Source: Curvibacter gracilis ATCC BAA-807 (GTDB taxonomy: Bacteria > Pseudomonadota > Gammaproteobacteria > Burkholderiales > Burkholderiaceae_C). Taken from it: DNA of 52,267 nt. The stretch is from NCBI RefSeq assembly GCF_000518645.1, contig NZ_KI912468.1, positions 1-52,267 of the forward strand, in the 5' to 3' direction. Under the pieces are notes generated by a model. The model ran no database searches. It worked only from the letters and a program-made list of their open reading frames with translations, and had not been told where the DNA came from. This document shows positions 44,267-52,267 of this stretch, one piece after another. The translations under genes and the position numbers were made by a program. Numbering within the stretch: the stretch's first letter is position 1; each line of letters opens with the position of its first letter.

Positions 44267-45127
44267 TCAGGCGTACAGCCGTGGCCCCGCCTCACGCACC
44301 GCCTGGGCCACGGTCGGGCCCAGGGCCTGCAGCACCGGCTGCCACACGCTGTCATAGGCCGGCAGCGCGTCGGGGGCAAACGAGGTGTGCGGCCAATCAG
44401 AACCCCAGACCAGGCGGGGCACCTCGCCCGCTGCGGCATGGCGTGCCGCCCGCTCGGCCACGCGCTGGATCGTGTTGAACAACGCGGCATAGGGCGCTTG
44501 CGCGCCCAGTCGGTACCAGCCAGAGAGCTTGACCCAGGCCCCCAGGGCCAGCAGGCGATCCAGCGTCTGCCATGCAGGGTCATCGCCCGGCAGGTCGGCG
44601 TGCAGGCCGGCCAGGTGGTCCAGCACACAGGGCAGGCCGGTGCGCTGATGCCAGGCCAGGATGGCCGGCAGATCGCTCGCGCGGGCATACCACTGCACAT
44701 GCCAGCCCAGGGCGGCCAGGCGCGGCGCCAGGGCGGCCAGATCGTCCGCCCCACTGCCCAAGCCATTGCCCACCGGCGACACCAGGTTGAAACGCACGCC
44801 CCGCACGCCCAACTGCTGCATCTGCGCCAGCGCCGCGTCGGTGACCGAGGCATCGACCACCACCACCCCCCGGTGCCGGCCCGGCTCGCGCGCCAGCGCC
44901 TGCAGCAGCAACTGGTTGTCGCAGGCATACACACTGGGCTGCACCAGCACCAGGTGGCCCACGCCGTGGGCCTGGGCCAGGGCCTCGATGTCTGACAAGG
45001 GTCGGTGCACCGGCTGGTAATGACCGGCCGCCACGGGCAGATCGGCATCGAACACATGGACATGGCAGTCCCAGCCCGGGGCGGGCAGAGGCGTGGGTGC
45101 CATGGAGGGGGCAGTGACCTGACTCAT
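44267..45127 (-). CDS. Amidohydrolase family, 2-pyrone-4,6-dicarboxylate lactonase-like
   Basis: TIM-barrel metal-dependent hydrolase of 286 aa in the COG3618 group, which includes 2-pyrone-4,6-dicarboxylate lactonase and sugar lactonases. Motifs: WDCHVHVFD at the N-terminus, LVQPSVYACDNQ, LDHLAGLHAD, KLSGWYR and the metal-ligand region WGSDWPHT. Its start is 5 bp after the stop of the Bug binding-protein gene. With the CoA-transferase and citrate-synthase-like genes nearby, a role in opening a lactone-type carboxylic acid is plausible but unproven. Confidence 0.84.
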   Translation of the reverse strand: MSQVTAPSMAPTPLPAPGWDCHVHVFDADLPVAAGHYQPVHRPLSDIEALAQAHGVGHLVLVQPSVYACDNQLLLQALAREPGRHRGVVVVDASVTDAALAQMQQLGVRGVRFNLVSPVGNGLGSGADDLAALAPRLAALGWHVQWYARASDLPAILAWHQRTGLPCVLDHLAGLHADLPGDDPAWQTLDRLLALGAWVKLSGWYRLGAQAPYAALFNTIQRVAERAARHAAAGEVPRLVWGSDWPHTSFAPDALPAYDSVWQPVLQALGPTVAQAVREAGPRLYA

Positions 45128-45132
45128 CGCGC

Positions 45133-46143
45133 TCAACCCACCGAAATCTTGCGCTCGCGCACCACCTGGGCCCACAGCACCTGCTGCTCGCGGATGAAGC
45201 GGCCCGCACTGGCCTGCGTGGCATCGGCAAACACATCGCCCCCCAGTTGGCGCACCCGGCCCAGCACCTCGGGGTCGGCCAGGGCGCGGCGGATGCCGGC
45301 CACCAGGGCCAGGCGTGTGGGCTCGGGCAGGCCGGCGGGGGCCAGCACCGGGTTCCACTCCAGCACCTCGTAGCCGGCCACACCGGCCTGCTCCATCGTG
45401 GGCACATCGGGCAAGGAGCGCGCGCGCACCCGGCTGGTCACGGCCAGGGCGCGCAGCTTGCCGGCCTGGATGTGCCCCAGCGACGAGGCCACATTGGCAA
45501 AGAACAGGGGCACCTGGCCGCCCATCACGTCATTCAAGGCCGGGCCACCGCCCCGGTAGGGCACATGCGCCAGCTGCACGCCGGCCCGGGCCTCGAACAG
45601 GGCGCCCGCCAGGTGCTGGGCCGAGCCATTGCCCGAGGAGGCATAGGCCAGCTCGCCCGGCTTGGCCCGGGCCAGGCGCAGCACGTCGCGCACCGACTGG
45701 GCCTCGAAGCTGGACGTGCACACCAGCACGTTCGGGAAGGTGGCCAGCACCGCCAGCGGGGTGAAGGCCTTGGCGCTGTCGTAGGGCAGGCGCGGGTACA
45801 GCGAGGGGTTGACGGCAAAGGACGAGGCGTCGAGCAGCAGCGTGCTGCCGTCGGGGGTGGCGCGCGCCACCTGGCTGGCCGCGAGTTGGCCGCTGGCGCC
45901 GGGCTTGTTGTCGACCACCACGGTCTGGCCCAGGGCCTCGGCCAGGCGCGGCGCCACGATGCGCGCCATCAGGTCGGCGCCACCACCGGCCGGGTAGGAC
46001 ACCACCAGGGTGATGGTGCGCCCGCCGGCAATGGGCTGGGCGGCGGGTTGGGCCGCCCTCAGCCCAGGCGCCGCCAGGGTGGCCGCAGCGCCCAGACAGA
46101 AGTGGCGGCGTTGCATGCCGGCGAAAGAGGTGGATTCGGTCAT
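45133..46143 (-). CDS. Bug/TctC-type tricarboxylate-binding protein
   Basis: Periplasmic binding protein (336 aa) of the tripartite tricarboxylate transporter type. A Tat-like signal QRRHFCLGAAATLAAPGLRAA leads to RTITLVVSYPAGGGADLMAR, VVVDNKPGASGQLAA, YASSGNGSAQHLAG and VPTMEQAGVAGYEV, all typical of Bug proteins. GAGGAGA precedes the ATG at 46143. No membrane components TctA/TctB are in the window, as is common for orphan Bug genes in Burkholderiales. The ligand is probably a carboxylate handled by the neighbouring enzymes. Confidence 0.92.
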   Translation of the reverse strand: MTESTSFAGMQRRHFCLGAAATLAAPGLRAAQPAAQPIAGGRTITLVVSYPAGGGADLMARIVAPRLAEALGQTVVVDNKPGASGQLAASQVARATPDGSTLLLDASSFAVNPSLYPRLPYDSAKAFTPLAVLATFPNVLVCTSSFEAQSVRDVLRLARAKPGELAYASSGNGSAQHLAGALFEARAGVQLAHVPYRGGGPALNDVMGGQVPLFFANVASSLGHIQAGKLRALAVTSRVRARSLPDVPTMEQAGVAGYEVLEWNPVLAPAGLPEPTRLALVAGIRRALADPEVLGRVRQLGGDVFADATQASAGRFIREQQVLWAQVVRERKISVG

Positions 46144-46174
46144 GGTCTTGTCTCCTCGGTGGATGGGGTTCGGA

Positions 46175-46939
46175 TCAGGTCAGGGTCACGGTGTAGTGAA
46201 ATGCGTGGGCATCGCCCCGGGTGCTGCGCCATTCGACACAGCGGCCGCTCAGGTCGTAGGCCTGGCGGGTCACCACCGCTGCCGGGTGGCCGGCGGGCAG
46301 CTCCAGCAGGCGGGCCTGGGCGGCGCCCAGCAGGCCGAAGCCGATGTCGTCGACGGCGCGCTGCACATGCACGCCGCACACCCGGGCGTACATGGGGTAG
46401 AGCAAGGCGTCCCAGTCGGCGCAGTCGCCTTGGGCCAGGGGCGCGAACAGGTCCATGGGCAGCCACAGGTCTTCCAGCAGGCAGGGCTGGGCGTCGATCA
46501 GGCGCAGGCGCTGCAGGCGCAGCACCGGCTCGCCCGGCGCCAGCCCCAAGGCCCGTGCGGCCGCCGCCGAAGCCGCCACCCGCTGGCGCGACACGATGCG
46601 CGAGGCCGGCACCACGCCCGCGTGCTCGCCAAAGCGGAAGAAGCGCAGCATCGAAGCGCCGGCAATGCCCTGACGCACAAAGGTGCCCTTGCCATGCACC
46701 CGCTCGATCAGGCCCTGCTCGGCCAGCAGCTCCAGGGCCCGGCGCAAGGTGCCCAGGGCCACGCCGTGCTCGGCCGCCAGCAGTTGCTCGGCCGGCAGGG
46801 CGCTGCCCGGCGGCCACTCGCCCGCCACCACCCGGCTGCGCAAGGCGGCGGCCAGGGCGCCATAACGGCTTTGCCCGGGCACCGGCGCCGCAGCGCTCAC
46901 GCCGCCAGGGGGCACAACCTTCAGATGCTGCTTGTTCAT
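46175..46939 (-). CDS. GntR-family regulator (HutC/UTRA type)
   Basis: 254 aa: a winged helix near the N-terminus ([52 protein letters not shown]) and a UTRA ligand-binding domain (about 95-250). It lies between the binding-protein and CoA-transferase genes, divergent from the latter, so it most likely controls the whole cluster in response to the transported carboxylate. The 155-bp divergent gap is AT-rich near the GntR start; I found no convincing palindrome there. Confidence 0.9.
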   Translation of the reverse strand: MNKQHLKVVPPGGVSAAAPVPGQSRYGALAAALRSRVVAGEWPPGSALPAEQLLAAEHGVALGTLRRALELLAEQGLIERVHGKGTFVRQGIAGASMLRFFRFGEHAGVVPASRIVSRQRVAASAAAARALGLAPGEPVLRLQRLRLIDAQPCLLEDLWLPMDLFAPLAQGDCADWDALLYPMYARVCGVHVQRAVDDIGFGLLGAAQARLLELPAGHPAAVVTRQAYDLSGRCVEWRSTRGDAHAFHYTVTLT

Positions 46940-47103
46940 TTTTTCATCAACTCATCTAGAGGACCAGAAGTCTAACCGAGTTTGAAAAATGCACTCTTGC
47001 GCGTTTCGGCCACCTGTTGAGGGTTGCCATCAATCTGTTCAAACCGCCCGGGGCCGGGCCCAATGGCAGCCATCAGCCCTTCTTGATCAACTCGATGCCC
47101 ACC

Positions 47104-48498
47104 ATGAGCCTCTCACCGGACACCTTCTTTCTGCAACAGATCTGGCAAGCGGCCGGCGGGGCACCCGCCGCCGTGGAGCGCGTTCGCTTCCAGGGCGAGG
47201 GGGCCCTGGCCTCGGTCTTCGAGGTCACCCCCCTGGCGGCGGCCTCGATGGCGGCCGCCGGCCTGGCCGCGGCCACGCTCGAACAGGTCTTGCACGGGCT
47301 GGACACCCCCCCGGTGGTGACGGTGGACCGGCGTCTGGCCTCGATGTGGTTTGCGCTGTCGGTGCGCCCCCAGGGCTGGGCCCTGCCCCCGGCCTGGGAC
47401 GCCGTAGCAGGCGACTACCGCTGCGCCGATGGCTGGATCCGCCTGCACACCAATGCCCCGGCGCACCGGGCTGCCGCCCTGGCCGTGCTGGGCGTGCCGC
47501 CCGACCGCGCCGCCGTGGCGCAGGCCGTGCTGGCCTGGCCCGCCGAAGCCCTGGAGAGCGCCGTGGTGGCGCAAGGCGGCTGCGCCGCCGCCCTGCGCAG
47601 CACCCGCCAGTGGCAGGCCCACCCGCAGGGGCAGGCCGTGCGCGCCACACCGCTGCTGGAGCAACTGCCCGGCCTGCCCGCAGCAGCGCCAGGCTGGCTG
47701 CCAGTGCGCGGCCGCCCGCTGCAAGGGCTGCGGGTGCTCGACCTGACCCGCATCCTGGCCGGGCCGGTGGCCACCCGGCTGCTGGCCGCCCTGGGCGCCG
47801 AGGTGCTGCGCATCGACCCGCCCGGCTGGGACGAACCCTCGCTGGCGCCCGAGGTGACGGTGGGCAAGCGCTGCGCCCGGCTGGACCTGAAAAGCCCCGA
47901 GGGGCAGGCCCGCTTCCAGGCCCTGCTGCAGGGTGCCGACGTGCTGGTGCATGGCTACCGCAGCGATGCACTGGAGGCCCTGAGCCTGGGCGCCGCCCAA
48001 CGCCAGGCCTGGCGCCCCGGGCTGGTCGATGTGTCGCTGGACGCCTATGGCTTCACCGGGCCGTGGGCGCAGCGACGCGGCTTCGACAGCCTGGTGCAGA
48101 TGAGCACAGGCGTGGCCGATGCCGGCCGGCGCAGCCAGGGCGACGACACGGCCCCGGTGCCGCTGCCCGTGCAGGCCCTGGACCACGCCACCGGCTACCT
48201 GCTGGCCTGCGCCGCCTTGCGCGGCCTCACCCAGCGCCTGCAACACGGCCAGGGCAGCCTGTGGCGGGCCAGCCTGGCACGCACCGGGCAGTTGCTGCTG
48301 GAGCGCCCCAGCACCAGCCCAGCCGCCCCTCTGCCCCCCGAAACCGAAGCCGATTTCCTGCCCACGCTCGAAGCCACCGCCTGGGGCCCGGCGCGCCGCC
48401 TGCGACCCGCCCTGAGCATCGACGGCCTGGTGTTGCAGCACGCCCTGCCCGCAGCCCCCCTGGGCAGCTCGCCCGCACGCTGGCACGATGGCGGCTGA
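47104..48498 (+). CDS. CaiB/BaiF-type class III CoA transferase
   Basis: 464 aa. The N-terminal 210 residues resemble a diverged second CoA-transferase segment (DAVAGDYRCADGWIRLHTNAP), then the canonical motif GLRVLDLTRILAGPVATRLLAALGAEVLRIDPP begins near residue 217 (quoted in parts). VDVSLDAYGFTGPWAQRRGFD and ALDHATGYLLACAAL follow, the latter with the likely catalytic Asp. Such enzymes move CoA between carboxylic acids. ATG 47104 or 47095 is the likely start; neither has a strong ribosome-binding site. It precedes the citrate-synthase-like gene by 23 bp. Confidence 0.86.
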   Translation: MSLSPDTFFLQQIWQAAGGAPAAVERVRFQGEGALASVFEVTPLAAASMAAAGLAAATLEQVLHGLDTPPVVTVDRRLASMWFALSVRPQGWALPPAWDAVAGDYRCADGWIRLHTNAPAHRAAALAVLGVPPDRAAVAQAVLAWPAEALESAVVAQGGCAAALRSTRQWQAHPQGQAVRATPLLEQLPGLPAAAPGWLPVRGRPLQGLRVLDLTRILAGPVATRLLAALGAEVLRIDPPGWDEPSLAPEVTVGKRCARLDLKSPEGQARFQALLQGADVLVHGYRSDALEALSLGAAQRQAWRPGLVDVSLDAYGFTGPWAQRRGFDSLVQMSTGVADAGRRSQGDDTAPVPLPVQALDHATGYLLACAALRGLTQRLQHGQGSLWRASLARTGQLLLERPSTSPAAPLPPETEADFLPTLEATAWGPARRLRPALSIDGLVLQHALPAAPLGSSPARWHDGG

Positions 48499-48521
48499 CG
48501 CCATCACCCCCTGAGGAGCCC

Positions 48522-49766
48522 ATGGGCTGGATCACCGCCGAACAGGCCCTGCACGTGCTGCAGGTGCGCCCGCAAACCCTGTATGCCCAGGTCAGCCGCC
48601 ACGCCATCCGCAGCCGACCCGACCCGGCCGACCCGCGGCGCAGCCTGTACCACGCGCAGGACGTGCAGCAGCAGGCCGCGCGACGGGCCGGGCGCCGCCG
48701 TGACCAGGCGATTGCCGCCGCCACCATCCGCTGGGGCGACCCGGTGCTGGACACCGGCCTGTCCACGGTCAGCCAGGGGCGGCTGTGCTTTCGCGGGCGC
48801 GACGCGGTGGCCTGGTCGCACAGCGCCACGCTCGAAGAAGTGGCCGAACTGTTGTGGCAGGCCAGCCCGGCTTGGCCCCCGGCCACCCCACCACGCCGCC
48901 CATGCCGACCTGCGCCGGAGGCCCCTGCCCTGACCCGGGCCCTGCAGGCCCTGGCCGAACGCGCCGCGCACGACCCGGCCACCCTGGGCGCCCCAGCCGA
49001 CACCCTGGCGCCCCAGGCCGCCTCGGTGCTGATGACGGTTGCCGAGGCCCTGATCGGCGACACCCCTGCCCCAGCCCTGGGCCACCCCCTGCACCTGCGC
49101 CTGGCGCGCCAATGGGGCTGCCCCCAGGCGGCCGAGCTCATCCGCCAGGCCCTGGTGCTGCTGGCCGACCATGAGCTGAACGCCTCCACCTTTGCCACCC
49201 GGGTCACGGCCTCGACCGGGGCCGCGCTGAGCGCCTGTGTGCTGAGCGGCCTGGCCACCCTGTCGGGCCCGCTGCATGGCGGCGCCGTGGCGCGCGTGCA
49301 GGCCCTGGTGGACACGGCCCTGGCGCACGGGGCCGAGGCGGCTTTGGCGCCCGCCCTGCAAAGCGGGCGCCTGTACCCGGCCTTCGGCCACCCGCTGTAC
49401 CCCGAGGGCGATGTGCGCGCCCAGACCTTGCTGGCCAGCCTGATGGCCGCCAGCGGGCGGCTGCCGCCAGGCTTTGCCGAACTGCAGGCCCTGGCCCTGC
49501 AACGCGCCGGCGAACACCCTACCGTCGACTTCGCCCTGGCCGCCCTGGCCCGGCACCACGGCTGGCCGGCCGACGGCCCCTTCACCGTGTTTGCGCTGAG
49601 CCGCTGCGTGGGCTGGCTGGCCCACGCCATCGAGCAGGTGCAGCAGGGCGCACTGATCCGCCCCCGGGCCCGCTATGTGGGGCCACCCCTGGTCAAGCCA
49701 CCCGAGGCGTCAGTGCCCAGCAATACCCACCCCACGCCGCGGCTGGTCAGCCGCTGGCATCCCTGA
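48522..49766 (+). CDS. Citrate synthase-family enzyme with N-terminal helix-turn-helix
   Basis: 414 aa. Residues 1-55 look like a MerR/excisionase-type HTH (WITAEQALHVLQVRPQTLYAQVSRHAIRS read in parts); from about 75 on the protein is a citrate synthase homologue with catalytic histidines in DHELNASTFATRV and GPLHGGAV and the Asp in HPTVDFALAAL. GAGGAG 5 bp upstream supports the ATG. Coupled to a CoA transferase gene, it may make or cleave a citrate-like (alkyl- or aryl-) acid or its CoA ester and is unlikely to be the citric-acid-cycle enzyme. The DNA-binding ability of the HTH is uncertain. Confidence 0.85.
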   Translation: MGWITAEQALHVLQVRPQTLYAQVSRHAIRSRPDPADPRRSLYHAQDVQQQAARRAGRRRDQAIAAATIRWGDPVLDTGLSTVSQGRLCFRGRDAVAWSHSATLEEVAELLWQASPAWPPATPPRRPCRPAPEAPALTRALQALAERAAHDPATLGAPADTLAPQAASVLMTVAEALIGDTPAPALGHPLHLRLARQWGCPQAAELIRQALVLLADHELNASTFATRVTASTGAALSACVLSGLATLSGPLHGGAVARVQALVDTALAHGAEAALAPALQSGRLYPAFGHPLYPEGDVRAQTLLASLMAASGRLPPGFAELQALALQRAGEHPTVDFALAALARHHGWPADGPFTVFALSRCVGWLAHAIEQVQQGALIRPRARYVGPPLVKPPEASVPSNTHPTPRLVSRWHP

Positions 49767-49789
49767 GCCGCGCCTTCGGGCCCCAGCCT

Positions 49790-50554
49790 CTACCAGGGAA
49801 CGGTGCTGCCGTCGTAGGCCCGGAAGCCGCCGTTGTCGGCTGGCCCCAGGGCGGCCAGGGTGTCGAGCATCTCGGCGGCGGCCAGCTCGGGCGGGCGCAC
49901 GCGCAGGCCCTGCTTGGCGAAGGGGCGCGACAGGCCGGTGTCCACCGTGCCGGGGTGCAGGGCCACGCACACCGCGTTGCGGTTGTGGCGGCGCAGCTCG
50001 ATGGACGCGGTGCGCACCAGTTGGTTGAGGGCGGCCTTGGAGGCGCGGTAGCCGTACCAGCCGCCCAGGGCGTTGTCCTCGATGCTGCCCACGCGGGCCG
50101 ACAAAAAGGCCGCCAGCACGGGGCCGCTGCGCGCCAGGTGCGGAAAGAAGTGCTTGATCAGCAGGGCCGGGCCGATGGCATTCACGGCAAAGGCCTGCTG
50201 CAGGTAGGTGGCATCCAGCTGGCGCCAGCTGCGCTCGGGCCCGCTGCCCTGCTGGTGCAGAAAACCGCTGGCCACCACCAGGGTGCGCAGGCTCTGGCCC
50301 TGCGCGGCGCACTGGGCGGCCAGGGTGTGGGCCGCGGCCTCGATGCTGGCCTCGTCCTGCAGGTCGATCACCAGATCATCGGCCAGGCTGTCTGCGCCCT
50401 TGGGGCCGCGCACCGACACCCTGACCGCAGCCTGCGGGTGGCGTGCGCGCAGGCCGGCCGCCAGGGCCGCCCCCACGCCGCCTTGCCCGCCCACCACCAG
50501 GGCGGCAGCGCCGGGCAGGCCCAGCGCAGGCAGGGTGCGGGCGACCGGGTTCAA
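49790..50554 (-). CDS. C-factor-like short-chain dehydrogenase
   Basis: SDR of 254 aa with VVGGQGGVGAALAAGL as cofactor loop, active-site Ser in LSARVGSIEDNALGGWYGYRASKAALNQL (quoted in part) and the YxxxK pair in YRASK. It is close to the CsgA/C-factor and YciK-like group with unknown substrates. The start is TTG at 50554, whose bases overlap the dbpA stop (TTGA), so translation is probably coupled to dbpA. It is convergent with the citrate-synthase-like gene. Confidence 0.84.
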   Translation of the reverse strand: MNPVARTLPALGLPGAAALVVGGQGGVGAALAAGLRARHPQAAVRVSVRGPKGADSLADDLVIDLQDEASIEAAAHTLAAQCAAQGQSLRTLVVASGFLHQQGSGPERSWRQLDATYLQQAFAVNAIGPALLIKHFFPHLARSGPVLAAFLSARVGSIEDNALGGWYGYRASKAALNQLVRTASIELRRHNRNAVCVALHPGTVDTGLSRPFAKQGLRVRPPELAAAEMLDTLAALGPADNGGFRAYDGSTVPW

Positions 50555-51966
50555 GCCTCGTCGCCTTCGATCAGGCGCACCTTCACCACCTTGCCCTTGA
50601 TGCGGCCGGCCGAGAGGCGGCGCACCGCTTCGCGGGCGATGGCGGCATCGACCGCCACATAGGTGCTGAACTCGTTGACGTTGATCTTGCCGATCTGTTC
50701 CTTGGCAAAGCCGGCCTCACCGGTCATGGCGCCCAGCACGTCGCCGGCACGGATCTTCTCCTTGCGCCCGCCCACGATCTGCAGCGTGGCCATGGGGGCC
50801 TTGAGCGGGCCCTTGCCGGTGGGGGTGAGGCTGTCCAGCGGCTGCCAGTCGGACTCGCGGCCCTGCATCTGCTCGATGCGGCCCACGTAGCCCATCTCGT
50901 CCATGCTGACCAGGGTCAGGGCCAGGCCCTCGGCGCCGGCACGGCCGGTGCGGCCGATGCGGTGCACATGCACCTCGGGGTCGGGGCTGACGTCGACGTT
51001 GATCACGGCCTGCAGGTTGGCCACATCGAGGCCGCGTGCGGCCACGTCGGTGGCCACCAGCACGGAGCAGCTGCGGTTGGCAAACTGGATCATCACCTGG
51101 TCGCGCTCGCGCTGCTCCAGCTCGCCATACAAGGCCAGGGCGCTGAAGCCCTGGCTTTGCAGCAGGCTGACCAGGTTGCGGCACTGCTGCTTGGTGTTGC
51201 AGAAGGCCAGGCTGGATTCGGGGCGGAAGTGGTTCAGCAACTGGGCCACGGCAGGCAGGCGCTGGGCGTTGGTGGCCTCGAAGTACAGCTGGCGGATGGT
51301 GTTGCTGTCGTGCTGGGCCTGCACCTTGACCTCTTTGGGCGCGCGCATGAATTGCGCAGCCAGGCGGTCGATGCCTTCAGGGTAGGTGGCCGAGAACAGC
51401 AGGGTCTGGCGCTGCGGTGGGCAGCGGCGCACCACCGAGGCGATGTCTTCGAAGAAGCCCATGTCGAGCATGCGGTCTGCCTCGTCGAGCACCAGGGTGT
51501 TGACGTGGTTGAGCAGCAGGCTGCCGCGGTCCAGGTGGTCCATGATGCGGCCGGGCGTGCCGACCACCACATGGGCGCCGTGCTGCAGGCTGAGGGTCTG
51601 GCCGCGCAGGGCCACGCCGCCGCACAGGGTGACCACCTTGATGTTGTCGACCGAGCGCGCCAGACGCCGGATCTCCTGCGTGACCTGATCGGCCAGCTCT
51701 CGCGTGGGGCACAGCACCAGGGCCTGCACGTCGAGCCGGCCGGCATCGAGCTTCTGCACCAGGGGCAGGCCGAAGGCGGCGGTCTTGCCGCTGCCGGTGC
51801 TGGCCTGGGCGATCAGGTCGTGACCGGCCAGGGTCAGGGGCAGGCTGGCGGCCTGGATGGGGGTCATGGCGGTGTAGCCGAGCTGCACCAGGTTTTGCAG
51901 GGCGGCGGGGGGCAGGCCCAGGGAGTCAAAGCCCTGGTTGCCCGGGGCGGGGGTTGAACTGTTCAT
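50551..51966 (-). CDS. dbpA: ATP-dependent RNA helicase DbpA
   Basis: DEAD-box helicase (471 aa) that remodels 23S rRNA during 50S assembly. Motifs in order: Q motif (GYTAMTPIQAASLPL), ASTGSGKTAAFGLPL, PTRELADQV, VVVGTPGR, VLDEADRMLDMGF, FSATYP, VLVATDVAARGLDV and HRIGRTGRAG. The C-terminal DbpA RNA-binding domain has MATLQIVGGRKEKIRAGDVLG and GKINVNEFSTYVAV, which target hairpin 92 in E. coli. ATG 51966 fits the family length. The window-end repeat lies about 150 bp upstream. Confidence 0.95.
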   Translation of the reverse strand: MNSSTPAPGNQGFDSLGLPPAALQNLVQLGYTAMTPIQAASLPLTLAGHDLIAQASTGSGKTAAFGLPLVQKLDAGRLDVQALVLCPTRELADQVTQEIRRLARSVDNIKVVTLCGGVALRGQTLSLQHGAHVVVGTPGRIMDHLDRGSLLLNHVNTLVLDEADRMLDMGFFEDIASVVRRCPPQRQTLLFSATYPEGIDRLAAQFMRAPKEVKVQAQHDSNTIRQLYFEATNAQRLPAVAQLLNHFRPESSLAFCNTKQQCRNLVSLLQSQGFSALALYGELEQRERDQVMIQFANRSCSVLVATDVAARGLDVANLQAVINVDVSPDPEVHVHRIGRTGRAGAEGLALTLVSMDEMGYVGRIEQMQGRESDWQPLDSLTPTGKGPLKAPMATLQIVGGRKEKIRAGDVLGAMTGEAGFAKEQIGKINVNEFSTYVAVDAAIAREAVRRLSAGRIKGKVVKVRLIEGDEA

Positions 51967-52113
51967 TGGGGGATTATCCCGGCTATGGGGTTTGGGGGGG
52001 ATTTGGCTGCTACTGCGCCTTGGCTGGGGGGCAAATGGCTTGTGTGCTTTGTCCACTTGCTTGTGGCTTTGTTGTGCCGCTTCGCTCTGGTCCCTTTGCG
52101 CTTCGTTTGGGGG
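51967..52113. other. gene-free region upstream of dbpA
   Basis: This G/T-rich stretch, with runs such as GGGGTTTGGGGGGG, contains no supported gene. Parts of it (CTTTGCGCTTCGTTTGGGG) resemble, at low level, the tail of the left repeat near 340-368, so it is probably diverged repeat sequence. The dbpA promoter should be here but no clear -35/-10 pair could be picked. Confidence 0.4.
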
Positions 52114-52267
52114 CGGAGGCCGGGATTGCGCCCCGGCGGGCGCCTCACTTTCTTTGTCTCGCCAAAGAAAGTAAGCAAAGAAAGGCGACCCGACGTGCAC
52201 GCCCTGCTGCGCAGGGTCCGCTGCGCTGCTCAACTTGGGCGGGGTCTCGCTAAACTCGCTGCGCTCA
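52114..52267 (-). repeat. 154-bp intergenic repeat, right copy (inverted)
   Basis: Inverse complement of 162-315, running to the last base of the window, so the element may continue beyond it. The differences from the left copy are confined to the T/A-rich hairpin part. The reading frame on the minus strand (FFGETKKV, RRPPGRNPGLRP) is shared with the left copy and is judged non-coding. Confidence 0.85.
52147..52172. terminator. hairpin within the repeat, right copy
   Basis: ACTTTCTTTG pairs perfectly with CAAAGAAAGT around a six-base loop. Compared with the left copy, one T:A pair of the stem has become a C:G pair by changes on both sides. It could act as a two-way terminator between dbpA and the unseen neighbour. 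Confidence 0.4.

Noticed and set aside
46940..47000. Possible GntR operator TCTAGAGGACCAGA upstream of the GntR gene
   Set aside because: Only the outer three bases and one inner pair are symmetric, too weak for a dyad claim.
51938..52174. Hydrophobic open frame of about 78 codons on the plus strand near the right end
   Set aside because: Its start lies antisense in dbpA and its end in the repeat; composition is Leu/Cys/Trp-rich from G/T-rich repeat DNA, with no family resemblance.

Overview
The window looks like chromosomal DNA of a GC-rich betaproteobacterium, most likely order Burkholderiales and probably family Comamonadaceae. The grounds are the very high GC and strong GC3 codon bias, MdtAB, TtcA, PhoH, YbeY, RuvA and DbpA proteins of betaproteobacterial type, Bug-type tricarboxylate-binding proteins, and two intergenic repeat families that I associate with this family of bacteria. 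I see no rRNA, tRNA, CRISPR array, insertion sequence, phage gene or plasmid gene.

Layout. 0.4-5.8 kb: a marR-mdtA-mdtB multidrug efflux operon without mdtC. 5.9-9.1 kb: DUF2905 protein, a membrane di-iron hydroxylase and a two-component system. 9.2-16.9 kb: a MidA-like methyltransferase, then a rightward run with a FolM-like pteridine reductase, folB, ttcA, a DUF4136 lipoprotein, a histidine phosphatase, a D-threonine aldolase-like enzyme and a two-domain membrane protein that joins an alkylglycerol-monooxygenase-like domain to a lysoplasmalogenase (YhhN) domain. 16.9-19.3 kb: a Tat lipoprotein with a beta-propeller, of clearly lower GC. 19.3-24.9 kb: ruvB behind a leader terminator, a periplasmic alpha-carbonic anhydrase, a repeat-filled gap, a diguanylate cyclase and a LysR regulator.

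25-31 kb is a complete uptake and degradation unit for 2-aminoethylphosphonate (AEP) or a close relative: binding protein, ATPase, fused permease, FAD-dependent amine oxidoreductase and phosphonoacetaldehyde hydrolase. The usual transaminase PhnW is missing and the oxidoreductase sits where it would act. 31-38.6 kb is a redox region. A leftward operon encodes a Cyc2-like outer-membrane cytochrome-porin fusion, a diheme periplasmic cytochrome c and a solute-binding-like protein with no signal peptide. A divergent pair encodes a periplasmic molybdenum hydroxylase of the isoquinoline/aldehyde oxidoreductase type, followed by MarR and Crp/Fnr regulators.

38.6-42.9 kb is housekeeping: ruvA, phoH, ybeY, a SulP transporter and dtd. 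43.1-44.3 kb holds a FecR-domain protein and an OmpA lipoprotein. 44.3-49.8 kb is a catabolic cluster around a GntR regulator: amidohydrolase, Bug binding protein, class III CoA transferase and an HTH-citrate-synthase fusion, probably for an unidentified polycarboxylate. 49.8-52 kb has an SDR and dbpA.

Both ends of the window carry the same 154-bp element in opposite orientation. Its internal hairpin is preserved by compensating base changes. This may simply mean that the window is a draft contig broken at repeats.

Most interesting to follow up: the Cyc2-like cytochrome operon with its odd binding protein, the transaminase-free phosphonate cluster, the ether-lipid enzyme fusion, the terminator-like leader of ruvB and the repeat families.
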